Source: Rhipicephalus microplus (Eukaryota; Arthropoda; Arachnida; Ixodida; Ixodidae). Taken from it: a stretch of 64,000 nucleotides of DNA. The position numbers and the translations under genes were made by a program. The DNA is taken from positions 11,361,321 through 11,425,320 of the forward strand of contig NC_134710.1 in assembly GCF_043290135.1 (NCBI RefSeq), given 5' to 3'. The first letter of the stretch is position 1, and each line of letters begins with the position of its first letter. The notes below the pieces were generated by a model that was not told where the DNA came from, did no database searches, and saw only the letters and a list, made by a program, of their open reading frames with translations. This document shows, piece by piece, positions 10,231 through 22,423 of the stretch.

Positions 10231-12087
10231 GCATCTGAAAACCTCTTAGTTTCTACCTCCTTGACGTAGCTTCAAGCGACAATGGTCATCCGCTTTCTTC
10301 AGACGGCTGAATTTCATGTAAACGAAGTGGCCGATGCCAAACGTCACCCCACTTTTTTTTACGTCCGTGTCACACGTTCCTGCGCTTCGCACGGACTGAC
10401 ACTTTCTGTTGTTGAAATAGTGCTAATGCGTCATATCACGTTTTCATTTTTGACTGGAGCAGCGTTCACACAATCATCGAGTGTCGACATATGCACGTTG
10501 TGGCTGCCAACTCATCCGTGTGCTCAGCAATGGGTTTCTTGAAGATGCCACCATTAAGGCCTTTAAGAAAGTTCCAGTTTATTCATGCTGCTGTATTTCG
10601 TGCTGTCCCAGCCTTGGGCGTCAAGTATTTTTTCTACCTTGCTGAAGGCTGTCAGCAAACATTTTGTGTTGTTTGGCAACGTCAAGGGTTAACTCCCGAA
10701 AACTTTCGATTATCGATAAGTTTTTCACACTTTGTTAAACATAGTCAAGGAACACTACCCCAACTCGGGTAATCTGACAACACAATTCTTTCATTTCATT
10801 TGTTAACCAAAGCTTTTTTTTTTCAATTCGTTTTTGGTGTCTGTATTGCGTTCTCATTATCTTGCTTTCTTATACCCGATATTTTTCGCTCCTGCATTCA
10901 GGTGGCAACTCCTTTGGCGATATTTGGGCAGCGTATGATACTACTCACAGCGTTCTCTGGGTACCGGGGCTGGGGTTTTTACTTCAGATTTTGCAGAACG
11001 AAAATGTTTTCTCAACTGCACGCAGTAAAAGCGTGACCATGCTTCTCAGCGAACATTGCTTGAGTGGGTACGCTCTAGGCTCCGTGCTGAACATTGTGTT
11101 GCACCCTAGTGTAAAGACAAGTAAACCTCAACAAAGTGCGCTCCCTCATTCTTTAAGAGAAGGCGCTTCATGTATTATAAAGATACGTGCGACTTTCAGT
11201 GAAAAAAAACGCGGAATATAAACCACGAACACATTTGTCGGGCGGTGCCAGACAGCAGACCACTGCGACCGTGTGGCGTTGTCGTGCGCTAACTGAGAGG
11301 ACCACAAAGGGTTAAAATCACTTTTTTTAAAGAGTATAAGGTGGCTACTAAAACTATAAATACGTAGCTCACTGTCTAGTCTCCTAAAAATTGTCGCCTG
11401 TCTGCTTGCCATTGCAATTTGCATGAGCAGTTCACTGAGGCCACATGCTCAAAATAATTGATTTTCAAGCTCTCACGATGGAAGAAATCATTCTAAAATA
11501 CATATTCTTGCAGCATAGATGAGCTTTGACATATACCTTGAAAATTAGTTTTTCTCTGGATCCACCTTTGAGAAAATTCCTGAGTTTAGACATGATGTTT
11601 TTGGTACTTCTGATAGTCAAATGAAGATGAAATATTGTCCACATATTCCTTAACACGTGAAGGGTGCAAATATCTCATTTAACACTTGATATCATCTGTA
11701 TAATTATTACGAACCTAAAGCGAGCGATTGGTACGTTCTGAGGATTCTAAGAGCTCTAAATTACAATTTTATTGCGATATGAATCTTGTGGACACTCTCC
11801 GCTTGATTTCGCCATCGGCGTCGATGTCATGTACCGTTTTACTAGATGTTTTTACTACCATGTTTTTACTAGACTTTTTTACTAGATATTGAACTCTAAA
11901 CATATTGTGCCTGATCGCTGGGACGCAACCACGCCAACGAATTCAGAGGACGCGCTGCACGGGAACGCCGCTGTGGCACGAGGACGGGCCTGCGAAACGA
12001 GCTGGACGCCAGCGTCTCGTAGGTGCACGAGCACGCTGCTCGCGCAACACAGAGACACAGCGTCTGAGGTAAAGAACTAGCGCTCTC

Positions 12088-13960
12088 ATGCAAACGCAGA
12101 CCTCTAACCCACGTCAAGAAAACCCGAGTACGATGCAAGTGGACAACACGGAGGGTAACTCAAGAACGGCAACACAATGGACGTTTGATGAAAATAGTGG
12201 CAAAACGACAGGCAAAACCCACATTGAGTGGCTTCAAGCTGGCCGTAAAGGCAGGTCAGCCAAAGAATGAGCTACGCAACCTGTATAGCCAGACGCCAAA
12301 TCTCAACCGCAACGTCAACGCAGCACTAGGATGCGGCCATTCCCTACCGATGACTTCAAAATTGTATTCCGCCCGCAACCAGGACTAGATCTTTCAAAAC
12401 AAACACTCATCGAGGTTACACATGCCATCGGAAGATCCAGTGGCTTGGCCCAGCAGGACTTCTATGACCATGTGCGAGTGCAGGTGCAGAAAGTAGAGAA
12501 TGTGATTATCGCAAGCACAGCAAGTACTGAACGAGCTTCCAAACTGCAAAGTATAAATGCTATACAGCTCGGTGGAGTAATATATCAAGTGAATCCGCAC
12601 GTTCGACACCCCGATGATGTGTGCCGCGGAATGATCTACGGCCTCGAACCAGGAACAAGCCCCACAGAGATTGTTGCAGGACTTCGCGTAGACCCAAGAT
12701 ACAACGTCTTTGGCGCGCGCATGCTATACAGCTCGGTGGAGTAATATATCAAGTGAATCCGCACGTTCGACACCCCGATGATGTGTGCCGCGGAGTGATC
12801 TACGGCCTCGAACCAGGAACAAGCCCCACAGAGATTGTTGCAGGACTTCGCGTAGACCCAAGATACAACGTCCTTGGCGCGCGCATGCTGGCATCTTCCA
12901 CAGCTGCAGTTATCACTTTCGACGGGCAGCACGTTCCTTCTTATGTGACGTACCTCAGTGCAGACTACCGATGCAAGCCATACCGGAAATCCATCCAATA
13001 TTGCCGAACCTGTGGCGCCCTAGGTCACCGACAAGACATCTGCCCTCAGCCGAAAGCGAACTTCTGCTACAAATGTGGCCACGACAAGAACACAGAACCA
13101 CATGACTGCCAACCGATGTGCAAGATCTGCGGAGAAAACCATGAGACTGCTGGAAAGGAATGCAAGAAGAAACTCCGCAGCAACCCCCCTCCTTATCAAG
13201 TAACACGCCAGCAGCTCAAAAACGCCTGCGCCCGTCAGAATCACTGGAGTGCTTGCACCAATGATTTACCCGGGTCAGTTATCACACCAGAAATTTCACG
13301 GGCCCCCTCTCTTCCCCCAAAATTTGACCGAAGTCGCTCTTGCTTTAAGAAAAAAGGTCGCTCTGGATCCCCCACGCCATCACGGTCTCGCTCCGGTAGG
13401 GGAATCAGTTACGCCGCCGCGGTGACCGGTACCGACGGGCCCAGTTCTCTAAATACTACAAGTGCCTCGACCATTTCGCCTGCTCAGACAGCGACCATCC
13501 GAGCTCGAGAAAATAAAGTCTAAGATCTACAACGGAGGGTACAACAACGCCAACAGCCGAGTGTAGCACACTAGAACTTAACGACAGCATACTAAATCAG
13601 GCGGCAGCCAGAATAAGGAAGCGGGTAGAAGAAAGGCTGCAAGCACATGAAGCGAAGATGCTCGACCTCGTCGAACGACGCCTTGAAGCTTTCGAGAAAG
13701 CCCTCACTACGAAACTACTCGCATCCATAGACACAACCATAGAGAAAGTGGTTACTAAAATTTAGGAAAAGGTAGACCCACTGACCTGTACTATAAGCAC
13801 GCTCGACGCCAAGCTTGATGGCTTCATGGCACAACAGCATAACTTCATAACATATGCATACAAAAATTTTGTTACCCATGAGCAGCTGGTAGAGCAATCA
13901 GAGACCAAGCGGAAAAAGCGAAAAACTTTAGGGGATGAAACTGAAGCGGAAATTCGATAG
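12088..13960 (+). pseudogene. I-type LINE ORF1 (gag-like, CCHC), copy 1
   Basis: ORF1 RNA-binding protein of an RNase-H-bearing LINE. N-terminal frames (12088, then 12331 starting MRPFPTDDFKIVFRPQPG) lead to a domain ending in ITFDGQHVPSYV. Three zinc knuckles follow: CRTCGALGHRQDIC, CYKCGHDKNTEPHDC and CKICGENHETAGKEC. Next come a Ser/Arg-rich stretch and, in a shifted frame from about 13580, a coiled coil (RVEERLQAHEAKMLDLVERR) ending at a stop at 13960. The knuckles should bind element RNA and the coiled coil should support multimerisation. It is disrupted by a 164-bp tandem duplication, by shifts near 12270 and 13525, and by a stop near 13763. Confidence 0.8.
12561..12888. repeat. 164-bp internal tandem duplication in ORF1 (copy 1)
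   Basis: tatacagctcggtggagtaa occurs at 12561 and again at 12725, and the sequence between is repeated almost exactly. 164 is not a multiple of 3, so ORF1 shifts frame and hits a stop at 12744. The same duplication is in the other segmental copy (about 19818-20145), so it predates the large duplication. Confidence 0.85.
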
Positions 13961-13995
13961 ACAGCACCAAACGACCGGCACCAGGCGGGAATCAA

Positions 13996-14874
13996 GTGCC
14001 AGAATGGCAGCTCCCGCACATACAGTCTGAGCCACTCCCCACTTTTCCAATTTGGCACTGGAATTGCAAATTCTACAGACCTCGTTCTGCAAACTTGCAA
14101 GAATATGTTAAAACAAATAATCCAGATATGATCGCGTTGCAGGAAACCCACACAGAAAAAATCAAGCTCCCTGGCTACAGCACTCTCACATGCTCACCCC
14201 GCACCGCAATTCTAGTCAAGAAGACTCTAACCGCACAGGCTCATGAAATTGAAGACATTGGCATCGAACACACCATCGTGGAGATAATCCCCCCTCGGAA
14301 GACTCAACAAAGCTTATACCTGGCACCCTTTACAGCCCTCCACCGGAGCAGTTACACCAATGCGACCACTTCGTCCCTGAGCTCCGTCAAATGGTTAACG
14401 GCAACCGACTCGTCATAGTTGGGGACTTCAATGCTCCACACGCGGCCTGGGGCTATCACAGCACCACCAAGGAGGGGGCGCGTGTTCACGACGCTGCGCA
14501 GCAAAACGGTCCGACGCTGTCTAATGACTTGCTCCATCCAACCAGAGTTGGCAACACCGTGTCGAGGGATACTAATCCTGATCTCACGTTCACTAGAGAC
14601 GTGCACAACGCAACGTGGACAAGGCTACCAGACACTCTAGGGAGTGACCATCACATAATTCAAATAGAGGTCGAGCAGGCTCACCGCTCGCTCAAGACAG
14701 GAAAAGCTCGGCTCACGGACTGTACCGCCTACAGGAATGACCTTGATGATAATTCGACTATCGAAGACATTGAAGCCTGGTTAAACAGTATTGTAAGTGT
14801 TGCTGACGAACATACCAAAACGATACACTTGAACGAGGACAATCCGGCAGACGATAATCATCTCCTTCACCTAT
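13996..14874 (+). pseudogene. I-type LINE ORF2 endonuclease, copy 1 (frameshifted)
   Basis: EEP/AP-endonuclease domain: FPIWHWNCKFYRPR, catalytic Glu in ALQETHTEK, catalytic Asp/Asn in IVGDFNAPHAAWGY and GSDHHIIQIE near the end. Relative to copy 2 there is a one-base loss near 14322 (ctggcacccttta against ctggccaaccttta), splitting it into 13996-14418 and 14391-14885. A change in the active-site loop replaces Arg with Pro (NAPH for NARH). The frame then runs into an inserted SINE at 14875. Confidence 0.85.
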
Positions 14875-15116
14875 TGATTGATTGATATGTGGGGTTTAAC
14901 GTCCCAAAACCACTATATGATTATGAGAGACGCCGTAGTGGAGGGCTCCGGAAATTTAGACCACCTGGGGTTCTTTAACGTGCACCCAAATCTGAGCACA
15001 CGGGCCTACAACATTTCCGCCTCCATCGGAAATGCAGCCGCCGCAGCCGGGATTCGAACCCGCGCCCTGCGGGTCAGCAGCCGAGTACCTTAGCCACTAG
15101 ACCACCGCGGCGGGGC
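14875..15116 (-). mobile_element. tRNA-derived SINE (full copy 1)
   Basis: On the minus strand the 5' end is tRNA-like. It has an A box in TGGTCTAGTGGCTAAGG and a perfect B box GGTTCGAATCC, the internal RNA polymerase III promoter. A unique body follows, and the 3' end finishes in short ATTG repeats (seen on the plus strand as attgattgat). It is flanked by a 13-bp target-site duplication, ctccttcacctat, at 14862-14874 and 15117-15129. It resembles the tRNA-related SINEs known from hard ticks (Ruka-like; the family name is from memory). It interrupts the LINE ORF2. Confidence 0.9.
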
Positions 15117-15176
15117 CTCCTTCACCTATGGGAAGCTCAAAGATCGCTTATTAAACGATGGCAACGGCAAAAGCTC

Positions 15177-17471
15177 CCACCTACCCGCTGCCCCACATGA
15201 ACCTCCCGCTGCCCCACATGAACCTGGGCAAAATGGAGTACATGAAGATGGACGCCTGGCCTGCGGCCTCTCAGCTAGGAGGCTGTACCGCAGCGCTAGT
15301 CTACCTATGTGGCGTGCAGTACTGAAGCGTTTTTGGTGATGTGTTCCAGGGCAACTCCCCCTCCAGTGTAAGAGGCGCTGGTTCAGGGTATGTGCACGTG
15401 ACCAAATCCATACTCAACTTGCTCCACGTCATGCACCTACAAGTTGTAGACGCATTTGGTGTATTTCGCGAAAAACCTGACGTGCGGCAAACGCCGGTAT
15501 ACCGGCGTAAGGAGAAGATAGGAAAGATGGACACGGCCGCAGGAGTCCAAGGACGGGGCACCACTCGGCGAGAGCTCTTGTTGGCGTCAGGAGATAGCGT
15601 ATAGGCAAACCAGTCGGCCAGGGCTGCGCTGTCGTCAGATATAGCGGGGGCACAACCGGTCGGCACGACGATACCCAGAGAGCGAGTCCAAGTGCATTTA
15701 CGAACAGATGTTGCTTCTTGACACTTTGTCATTCTTTCCAAGTTCCTTTCGTAGCTTGTGCACACTTGTGTGCGAAAGCTGAGCACAAAGACCACGTGAC
15801 AGATTCTGTGCCGCAGCGCGCACTGGACGACTTATAAGTATTTTTGCGTCCAGCCATTCGCGAGGCAATAAACGGCTCTAACCGAACCATTCGATGATTA
15901 CTTGGCATAGTGTTGCAGGGCCCCTTCAGGTGAGTCAACATTCGAGCTCTGTGTAGTTTACAAAGTTATCCCCATCTGTTGATACCTCCGAGGGGCGATG
16001 CCAGTAAAGTGCGCTTTTCCGAGCGCACCTATCCGAAGCGCCAACCAATGTACCAAATCTCGTTGCTTACGCCGCCTCTCTAGATCCTGTGTGAAGTCGC
16101 CACTTATAAAGCTGCACGATCGCTCTCCCTCTCTGCAGAATGCCCACTTCGTGGAACCGGTGGCGACGGTGCCACTGCACTGCCTAGACGGCCTCATAAC
16201 CAGGTTCAGGCTCCCGCCGGTCGACTACACAGATGGCGTCGCCGTTTTCGTACGCACGTTATTGCCAGTGTGGAAGCGACTGATGCGGTGGTGGCGGCGT
16301 TACGTGGGAAAGGATGTCGCGCGAGGGCAGCGGATCACCGCATTCGCGACGTTCCCGATGCACTGGCCAACGCTTGAGGAGTCTCCTACACGTCGCGACA
16401 AAGGTGACGACACGAACGACTTTGACGACAATCACTGCGCACCATCGCTGACGTGTGCCCTTCACTGGGAATAACATTCTTCTTTTAACGTTGCTGCATC
16501 GAAAATGCAGTAATGCGGACCGATTACTGGGGTAAAGATGCCTTGGCGTCATTTTCTTTTTGTTTTTGATACTTCGCAGGTAAAAAAAAAGCTGTTCGCT
16601 TGTGCAGCATCTCTAAAGCAGCTTCTCTGTTAGCTTGTGTAGCCTTCTTTAAAGGTGTCACGTGTTCTTCCCTGACAAAAGATGCCACGGCCTCTTCAAC
16701 GCAAATTCAAGCAGTAGGCGTGTTTTTTTATTTTTATGTATAACTCGTGCTTTTACTAGGCGGGGCCACAGGACGGTTGTAAATGCAGTGTTGAATTCAG
16801 CTCTCTGCTACGTTTTGCGTTGAAGATTTGGTACAACGGTTGTGGTTCAGTACTAAACGGACGCGACTTCGATGTCATAAAGGTCAGCAATGCGTGAAAC
16901 AGTTGTGAACTATTTAGTTTCTTGGTTGTTACGTGCGACAACTTCGCTTGAGGTAACGGACACGGAATATGGGAACATAAGACGAGATCGTCTTCTCCAA
17001 TGGGAACATGTCTCAGACGGTTTATACTGGCAAGTTCACCTACCTAGGAAGTGAGTACAAAGTGCAAGAACGGGATTAAGCGTCCCTTTTGCGGGATGTT
17101 TGGACATAGCTTGACGAAACGGGTGTATACTCCTACAGCGACGGCACTCGAGGCGTGGTGCGCTCTGAAGGCATCGTGAAAAACGGGGCATATTCCGCAG
17201 TTGAGCACCATCGCTCTTCGCGGTGTCCACATAAAGCCTAGTTGTATTGTTTCTGTACTTCGGACGGCAGACTTATTAGTCTTGAGTACCTGGCTTCTGC
17301 CACGTTCTTTCGTTCTCTCACGTTCCTGAGAGTTCATACTAGCGGCCGATCTGATCTCTTTTAGCGAAGTCTGACCGGCCTCTCGCGTCTCGATAAGCTA
17401 CCAGAGTACAAGAATTGCTTTCTAGTCTGTGATATGAGCAAACTCTGATGTTGCGTCCGTTTTCTTAGAGT
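15177..17471. other. Unique spacer between the two duplicated blocks
   Basis: It starts with a short tandem repeat (cccgctgccccacatgaacct twice, near 15187-15228). A 164-codon minus-strand frame (15301-15795) and a 158-codon plus frame (15998-16474) overlap other frames, have no domain I recognise and show no start or splice context that favours coding. I cannot identify a gene or TE terminus here. Confidence 0.4.
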
Positions 17472-17969
17472 GACAATGGTCATCCGCTTTCTTCAGACGG
17501 CTGAATTTCATGTAAACGAAGTGGCCGATGCCAAACGTCACCCCACTTTTTTTTACGTCCGTGTCACACGTTCCTGCGCTTCGCACGGACTGACACTTTC
17601 TGTTGTTGAAATAGTGCTAATGCGTCATATCACGTTTTCATTTTTGACTGGAGCAGCGTTCACACAATCATCGAGTGTCGACATATGCACGTTGTGGCTG
17701 CCAACTCATCCGTGTGCTCAGCAATGGGTTTCTTGAAGATGCCACCAGTAAGGCCTTTAACAAAGTTCCAGTTTATTCATGCTGCAGTATTTCGTGCTGT
17801 CCCAGCCTTGGGCGTCAAGTATTTTTTCTACCTTGCTGAAGGCTGTCAGCAGACATTTTGTGTTGTTTGGCAACGTCAAGGGTTAACTCCCGAAAACTTT
17901 CGATTATCGATAAGTTTTTCACACTTTGTTAAACATAGTCAAGGAACACTACCCCAACTCGGGTAATCT

Positions 17970-18017
17970 AATTGATTGATATGTGGGGTTTAACGTCCCA
18001 AAACCACTCTATGATTA
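17970..18017 (-). mobile_element. 5'-truncated SINE insertion with 16-bp target duplication
   Basis: 48 bp matching the 3' end of the full SINE (attgattgatatgtggggtt onward). It is flanked by ccaactcgggtaatct at 17954-17969 and 18018-18033. Copy 1 of the segmental duplication has the uninterrupted single target at about 10757-10772. The insertion therefore happened in copy 2 after the duplication. Only the 3' terminal fifth of the SINE was integrated, as expected for target-primed reverse transcription stopping early. Confidence 0.9.
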
Positions 18018-19345
18018 CCAACTCGGGTAATCTGACAACACAATTCTTTCATTTCATTTGTTAACCAAAGCTTTTTTTTTTTTCAATTCGTTTTTGGTGT
18101 CTGTATTGCGTTCTCATTATCTTGCTTTCTTATACCCGATATTTTTCGCTCCTGATCAGGTGGCAACTCCTTTGGCGATATTTGGGCAGCGTATGATACT
18201 ACTCACAGCGTTCTCTGGGTACCGGGGCTGGGGTTTTTACTTCAGATTTTGCAGAACGAAAATGTTTTCTCAACTGCACGCAGTAAAAGCGTGACCATGC
18301 TTCTCAGCGAACCGTGCTTGAGTGGGTACGCTCTAGGCTCCGTGCTGAACATTGTGTTGCACCCTAGTGTAAAGACAAGTAAACCTCAACAAAGTGCGCT
18401 CCCTCATTCTTTAAGAGAAGGCGCTTCATGTATTATAAAGATACGTGCGACTTTCAGTGAAAAAAAACGCGGAATATAAACCACGAACACATTTGTCGGG
18501 CGGTGCCAGACAGCAGACCACTGCGACCGTGTGGCGTTGTCGTGCGCTAACTGAGAGGACCACAAAGGGTTAAAATCACTTTTTTTAAAGAGTATAAGGT
18601 GGCTACTAAAACTATAAATACGTAGCTCACTGTCTAGTCTCTTAAAAATTGTCGCCTGGCTGCTTGCCATTGCAATTTGCATGAGCAGTTCACTGAGGCC
18701 ACATGCTCAAAATAATTGATTTTCAAGCTCTCACGATGGAAGAAATCATTCTAAAATACATATTCTTGCAGCATAGATGAGCTTTGACATATACCTTGAA
18801 AATTAGTTTTTCTCTGGATCCACCTTTGAGAAACTTCCCGAGTTTAGACATGATGTTTTTGGTACTTCTGATAGTCAAATGAAGATGAAATATTGTCCAC
18901 ATATTCCTTAACACGTGAAGGGTGCAAATATCTCATTTAACACTTGATATCATCTGTATAATTATTACGAACCTAAAGCGAGCGATTGGTACGTTTTGAG
19001 GATTCTAAGAGCTCTAAATTACAATTTTATTGCGATATGAATCTTGTGGACACTCTCCGCTTGATTTCGCCGTCGGCGTCGATGTCATGTACCGTTTTTT
19101 TAGATGTTTTTACTACCATGTTTTTACTAGACTTTTTTACTAGATATTGAACTCTAAACATATTGTGCCTGATCGCTGGGACGCAACCACGCCAACGAAT
19201 TCAGAGGACGCGCTGCACGCGAACGCCGCTGTGGCACGAGAACGGGCCTGCGAAACGAGCTGGACACCAGCGTCTCGTAGGTGCACGAGCACGCTGCTCG
19301 CGCAACACAAAGACACAGCGTCTGAGGTACAGAGCTAGCGCTCTC

Positions 19346-21217
19346 ATGCAAACGGAGACCTCTAACCCACGTCAAGAAAACCCGAGTACGATGCAAGTGG
19401 ACAACACGGAGGGTAACTCAAGAACGGCATCACAATGGACGTTTGATGAAAATAGTGGCAAAACGACAGGCAAAACCCACATTGAGTGGCTTCAAGCTGG
19501 CCGTAAAGGCAGGTCAGCCAAAGAATGAGCTACGCAACCTGTATAGCCAGACGCCAAATCTCAACCGCAACGTCAACGCAGCACTAGGATGCGGCCATTC
19601 CCTACCGATGACTTCAAAATTGTATTCCGCCCGCAACCAGGACTAGATCTTTCAAAACAAACACTCATCGAGGTTACACATGCCATCGGAAGATCCAGTG
19701 GTTGGCCCAGCAGGACTTCTATGACCATGTGCGAGTGCAGGTGCAGAAAGTAGAGAATGTGATTATCGCAAGCACAGCAAGTACTGAACGAGCTTCCAAA
19801 CTGCAAAGTATAAATGCTATACAGCTCGGTGGAGTAATATATCAAGTTAATCCGCACGTTCGACACCCCGATGATGTGTGCCGCGGAATGATCTACGGCC
19901 TCGAACCAGGAACAAGCCCCACAGAGATTGTTGCAGGACTTCGCGTAGACCCAAGATACAACGTCCTTGGCGCGCGCATGCTATACAGCTCGATGGAGTA
20001 ATATATCAAGTGAATCCGCACGTTCGACACCCCGATGATGTGTGCCGCGAAGTGATCTACGGCCTCGAACCAGGAACAAGCCCCACAGAGATTGTTGCAG
20101 GACTTCGCGTAGACCCAAGATACAACGTCCTTGGCGCGCGCATGCTGGCATCTTCCACAGCTCCAGTTATCACTTTCGACGGGCAGCACGTTCCTTCTTA
20201 TGTGACGTACCTCAGTGCAGACTACCGATGCAAGCCATACCGGAAATCCATCCAATATTGCCGAACCTGTGGCGTCCTAGGTCACCGACAAGACATCTGC
20301 CCTCAGCCGAAAGCGAACTTCTGCTACAAATGTGGCCACGACAAGAACACAGAACCACATGACTGCCAACCGATGTGCAACATCTGCGGAGAAAACCATG
20401 AGACTGCTGGAAAGGAATGCAAGAAGAAACTCCGCAGCAACCCCCCTCCTTATCAAGTAACACGCCAGCAGCTCAAAAACGCCCGCGCCCGTCAGAATCA
20501 CTGGAGTGCTTGCACCAATGATTTACCCGGGTCAGTTATCACACCAGAAATTTCACGGGCCCCCTCTCTTCCCCCAAAATTTGACCGAAGTCGCTCTTGC
20601 TTTAAGAAAAAAGGTCGCTCTGGATCCCCCACGCCATCACGGTCTCGCTCCGGTAGGGGAATCAGTTACGCCGCCGCGGTGACCGGTACCGACGGGCCCA
20701 GTTCTCTAAATACTACAAGTGCCTCGACCATTTCGCCTGCTCAGACAGCGACCATCCGAGCTCGAGAAAATAAAGTCTAAGATCTACAACGGAGGGTACA
20801 ACAACGCCAACAGCCGAGTGTAGCACACTAGAACTTAACGACAGCATACTAAATCAGGCGGCAGCCAGAATAAGAAAGAGGGTAGAAGAAAGGCTGCAAG
20901 CACATGAAGCGAAGATGCTCGACCTCGTCGAACGACGCCTTGAAGCTTTCGAGAAAGCCCTCACTACGAAACTACTCGCATCCATAGACACAACCATAGA
21001 GAAAGTGGTTACTAAAGTTTAGGAAAAGGTAGACCCACTGACCTGTACTATAAGCACGCTCGACGCCAAGCTTGATGGCTTCATGGCACAACAGCATAAC
21101 TTCATAACATATGTATACAAAAATTTTGTTACCCATGAGCAGCTGGTAGAGCAATCAGAGACCAAGCGGAAAAAGCGAAAAACTTTAGGAGATGAAACTG
21201 CAGCGGAAATTCGATAG
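19346..21217 (+). pseudogene. I-type LINE ORF1 (gag-like, CCHC), copy 2
   Basis: Duplicate of the ORF1 at 12088-13960 with the same internal 164-bp tandem duplication, the same three zinc knuckles (CRTCGVLGHRQDIC, CYKCGHDKNTEPHDC, CNICGENHETAGKEC) and the same C-terminal coiled coil in a shifted frame. Copy 2 also lacks one base near 19700 (agtggttggccc against agtggcttggccc). The in-frame stop after VVTKV near 21020 is shared. It is non-functional as it stands. Confidence 0.8.
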
Positions 21218-21252
21218 ACAGCACCAAACGACCGGCAACAGGCGGGAATCAA

Positions 21253-22132
21253 GTGCCAGAATGGCAGCTCCCGCACATACAGTCTGAGCCACTCCCCACT
21301 TTTCCAATTTGGCACTGGAATTGCAAATCCTACAGACCTCGTTCTGCAAACTTGCAAGAATATGTTAAAACAAATAATCCAGATATGATCGCGTTGCAGG
21401 AAACCCACACAGAAAAAATCAAGCTCCCTGGCTACAGCACTCTCACATGCTTACCCCGCACCGCAATTCTAGTCAAGAAGACTCTAACCGCACAGGCTCA
21501 TGAAATTGAAGACATTGGCATCGAACACACCATCCTGGAGATAATCCCCCCTCGGAAGACTCAACAAAGCTTATACCTGGCCAACCTTTACAGCCCTCCA
21601 CCGGAGCAGTTACACCAATGCGACCACTTCGTCCACGAGCTCCGTCAAATGGTTAACGGCAACCGACTCGTCATAGTTGGGGACTTCAATGCTCGACACG
21701 CGGCCTGGGGCTATCACAGCACCACCAAGGAGGGGGCGCGTGTTCACGACGCTGCGCAGCAAAACGGTCCGACGCTGTCGAATGACTTGCTCCATCCAAC
21801 CAGAGTTGGCAACACCGTGTCGAGGGATACTAATCCTGATCTCACGTTCACTAGAGACGTGCACAACGCAACGTGGACAAGGCTACCAGACACTCTAGGG
21901 AGTGACCATCACATAATTCAAATAGAGGTCGAGCAGGCTCACCGCTCGCTCAAGACAGGAAAAGCTCGGCTCACGGACTGTACCGCCTACAGGAATGACC
22001 TTGATGATAATTCGACTATCGAAGACATTGAAGCCTGGTTAAACAGTATTATAAGTGTTGCTGACGAACATACCAAAACGATACACTTGAACGAGGACAA
22101 TCCGGCAGACGATAATCATCTCCTTCACCTAT
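21253..22132 (+). CDS. I-type LINE ORF2 endonuclease domain, copy 2 (open, truncated by SINE)
   Basis: A continuous frame of about 290 codons up to the SINE insertion, carrying a full EEP endonuclease: WHWNCKSYRPR, ALQETHTEK (Glu), LANLYSPPPEQ, IVGDFNARHAAWGY (Asp, Asn), SRDTNPDLTF and GSDHHIIQIE (Asp-His). It would nick target DNA during retrotransposition. The ATG at 21253 lacks a close upstream alternative, and the protein start MPEWQLP precedes the first conserved strand. The frame ends by reading into the SINE, so the RT encoded further on (24881 onward) is disconnected. Confidence 0.8.
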
Positions 22133-22374
22133 TGATTGATTGATATGTGGGGTTTAACGTCCCAAAACCACTATATGATTATGAGAGACGCCGTAGTGGA
22201 GGGCTCCGGAAATTCAGACCACCTGGGGTTCTTTAACGTGCACCCAAATCTGAGCACACGGGCCTACAACATTTCCGCCTCCATCGGAAATGCAGCCGCC
22301 GCAGCCGGGATTCGAACCCGCGCCCTGCGGGTCAGCAGCCGAGTACCTTAGCCACTAGACCACCGCGGCGGGGC
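22133..22374 (-). mobile_element. tRNA-derived SINE (full copy 2)
   Basis: Same SINE at the same position as 14875-15116, with the same 13-bp target duplication (22120-22132 and 22375-22387), so it inserted before the segmental duplication. A-box and B-box promoter elements are intact. Only a few substitutions separate the two copies (for example aattcagac against aatttagac). Confidence 0.9.
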
Positions 22375-22423
22375 CTCCTTCACCTATGGGAAGCTCAAAG
22401 ATCGCTTATTAACCCTTTGTTGG

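Larger units (their letters stand above)
10278..15176. repeat. Segmental duplication, copy 1
   Basis: Nearly identical in direct orientation to 17472-22412 plus 24881-24902. The left boundary is shared at gacaatggtcatc. The right boundary in copy 1 is just after aacggcaaaagctc (15176), where unrelated sequence starts. 10278-11888 has no recognised protein domain. 11837-11890 is a short imperfect repeat around TTTTTACTAGA. From about 11889 the block contains the 5' half of an I-type LINE. The coordinate shift between copies changes from 7194 to 7258 at exactly the position of a SINE fragment in copy 2 (48 bp plus a 16-bp target duplication). Confidence 0.9.
17472..22412. repeat. Segmental duplication, copy 2 (main part)
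   Basis: Direct repeat of 10278-15154, resuming for 22 bp at 24881-24902 after the piggyBac insertion. Unlike copy 1 it continues into the rest of the LINE, so copy 2 is the more complete locus and copy 1 is likely the truncated duplicate. Differences seen are a SINE fragment at 17970, small indels (for example at about 18153 and 19700), an intact endonuclease frame, and scattered substitutions. Confidence 0.9.

Noticed and set aside
12636..12998. 120-codon minus-strand frames over ORF1 (also 19893-20255)
   Set aside because: Antisense shadows of the ORF1 coding strand, repeated because of the 164-bp duplication.
14878..15093. 71-codon frames inside the SINEs (also 22136-22351)
   Set aside because: They are shadows of the tRNA-derived SINE body. 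No coding role is expected.
14875..15116. Possible functional tRNA gene on the minus strand
   Set aside because: A and B boxes are present, but the sequence does not close into a complete cloverleaf by eye. It has a SINE body, tail and target duplication.
15301..15795. 164-codon minus-strand frame in the spacer
   Set aside because: No motif, start context or homolog in the window. Overlapping open frames occur on both strands, as in GC-rich non-coding sequence.
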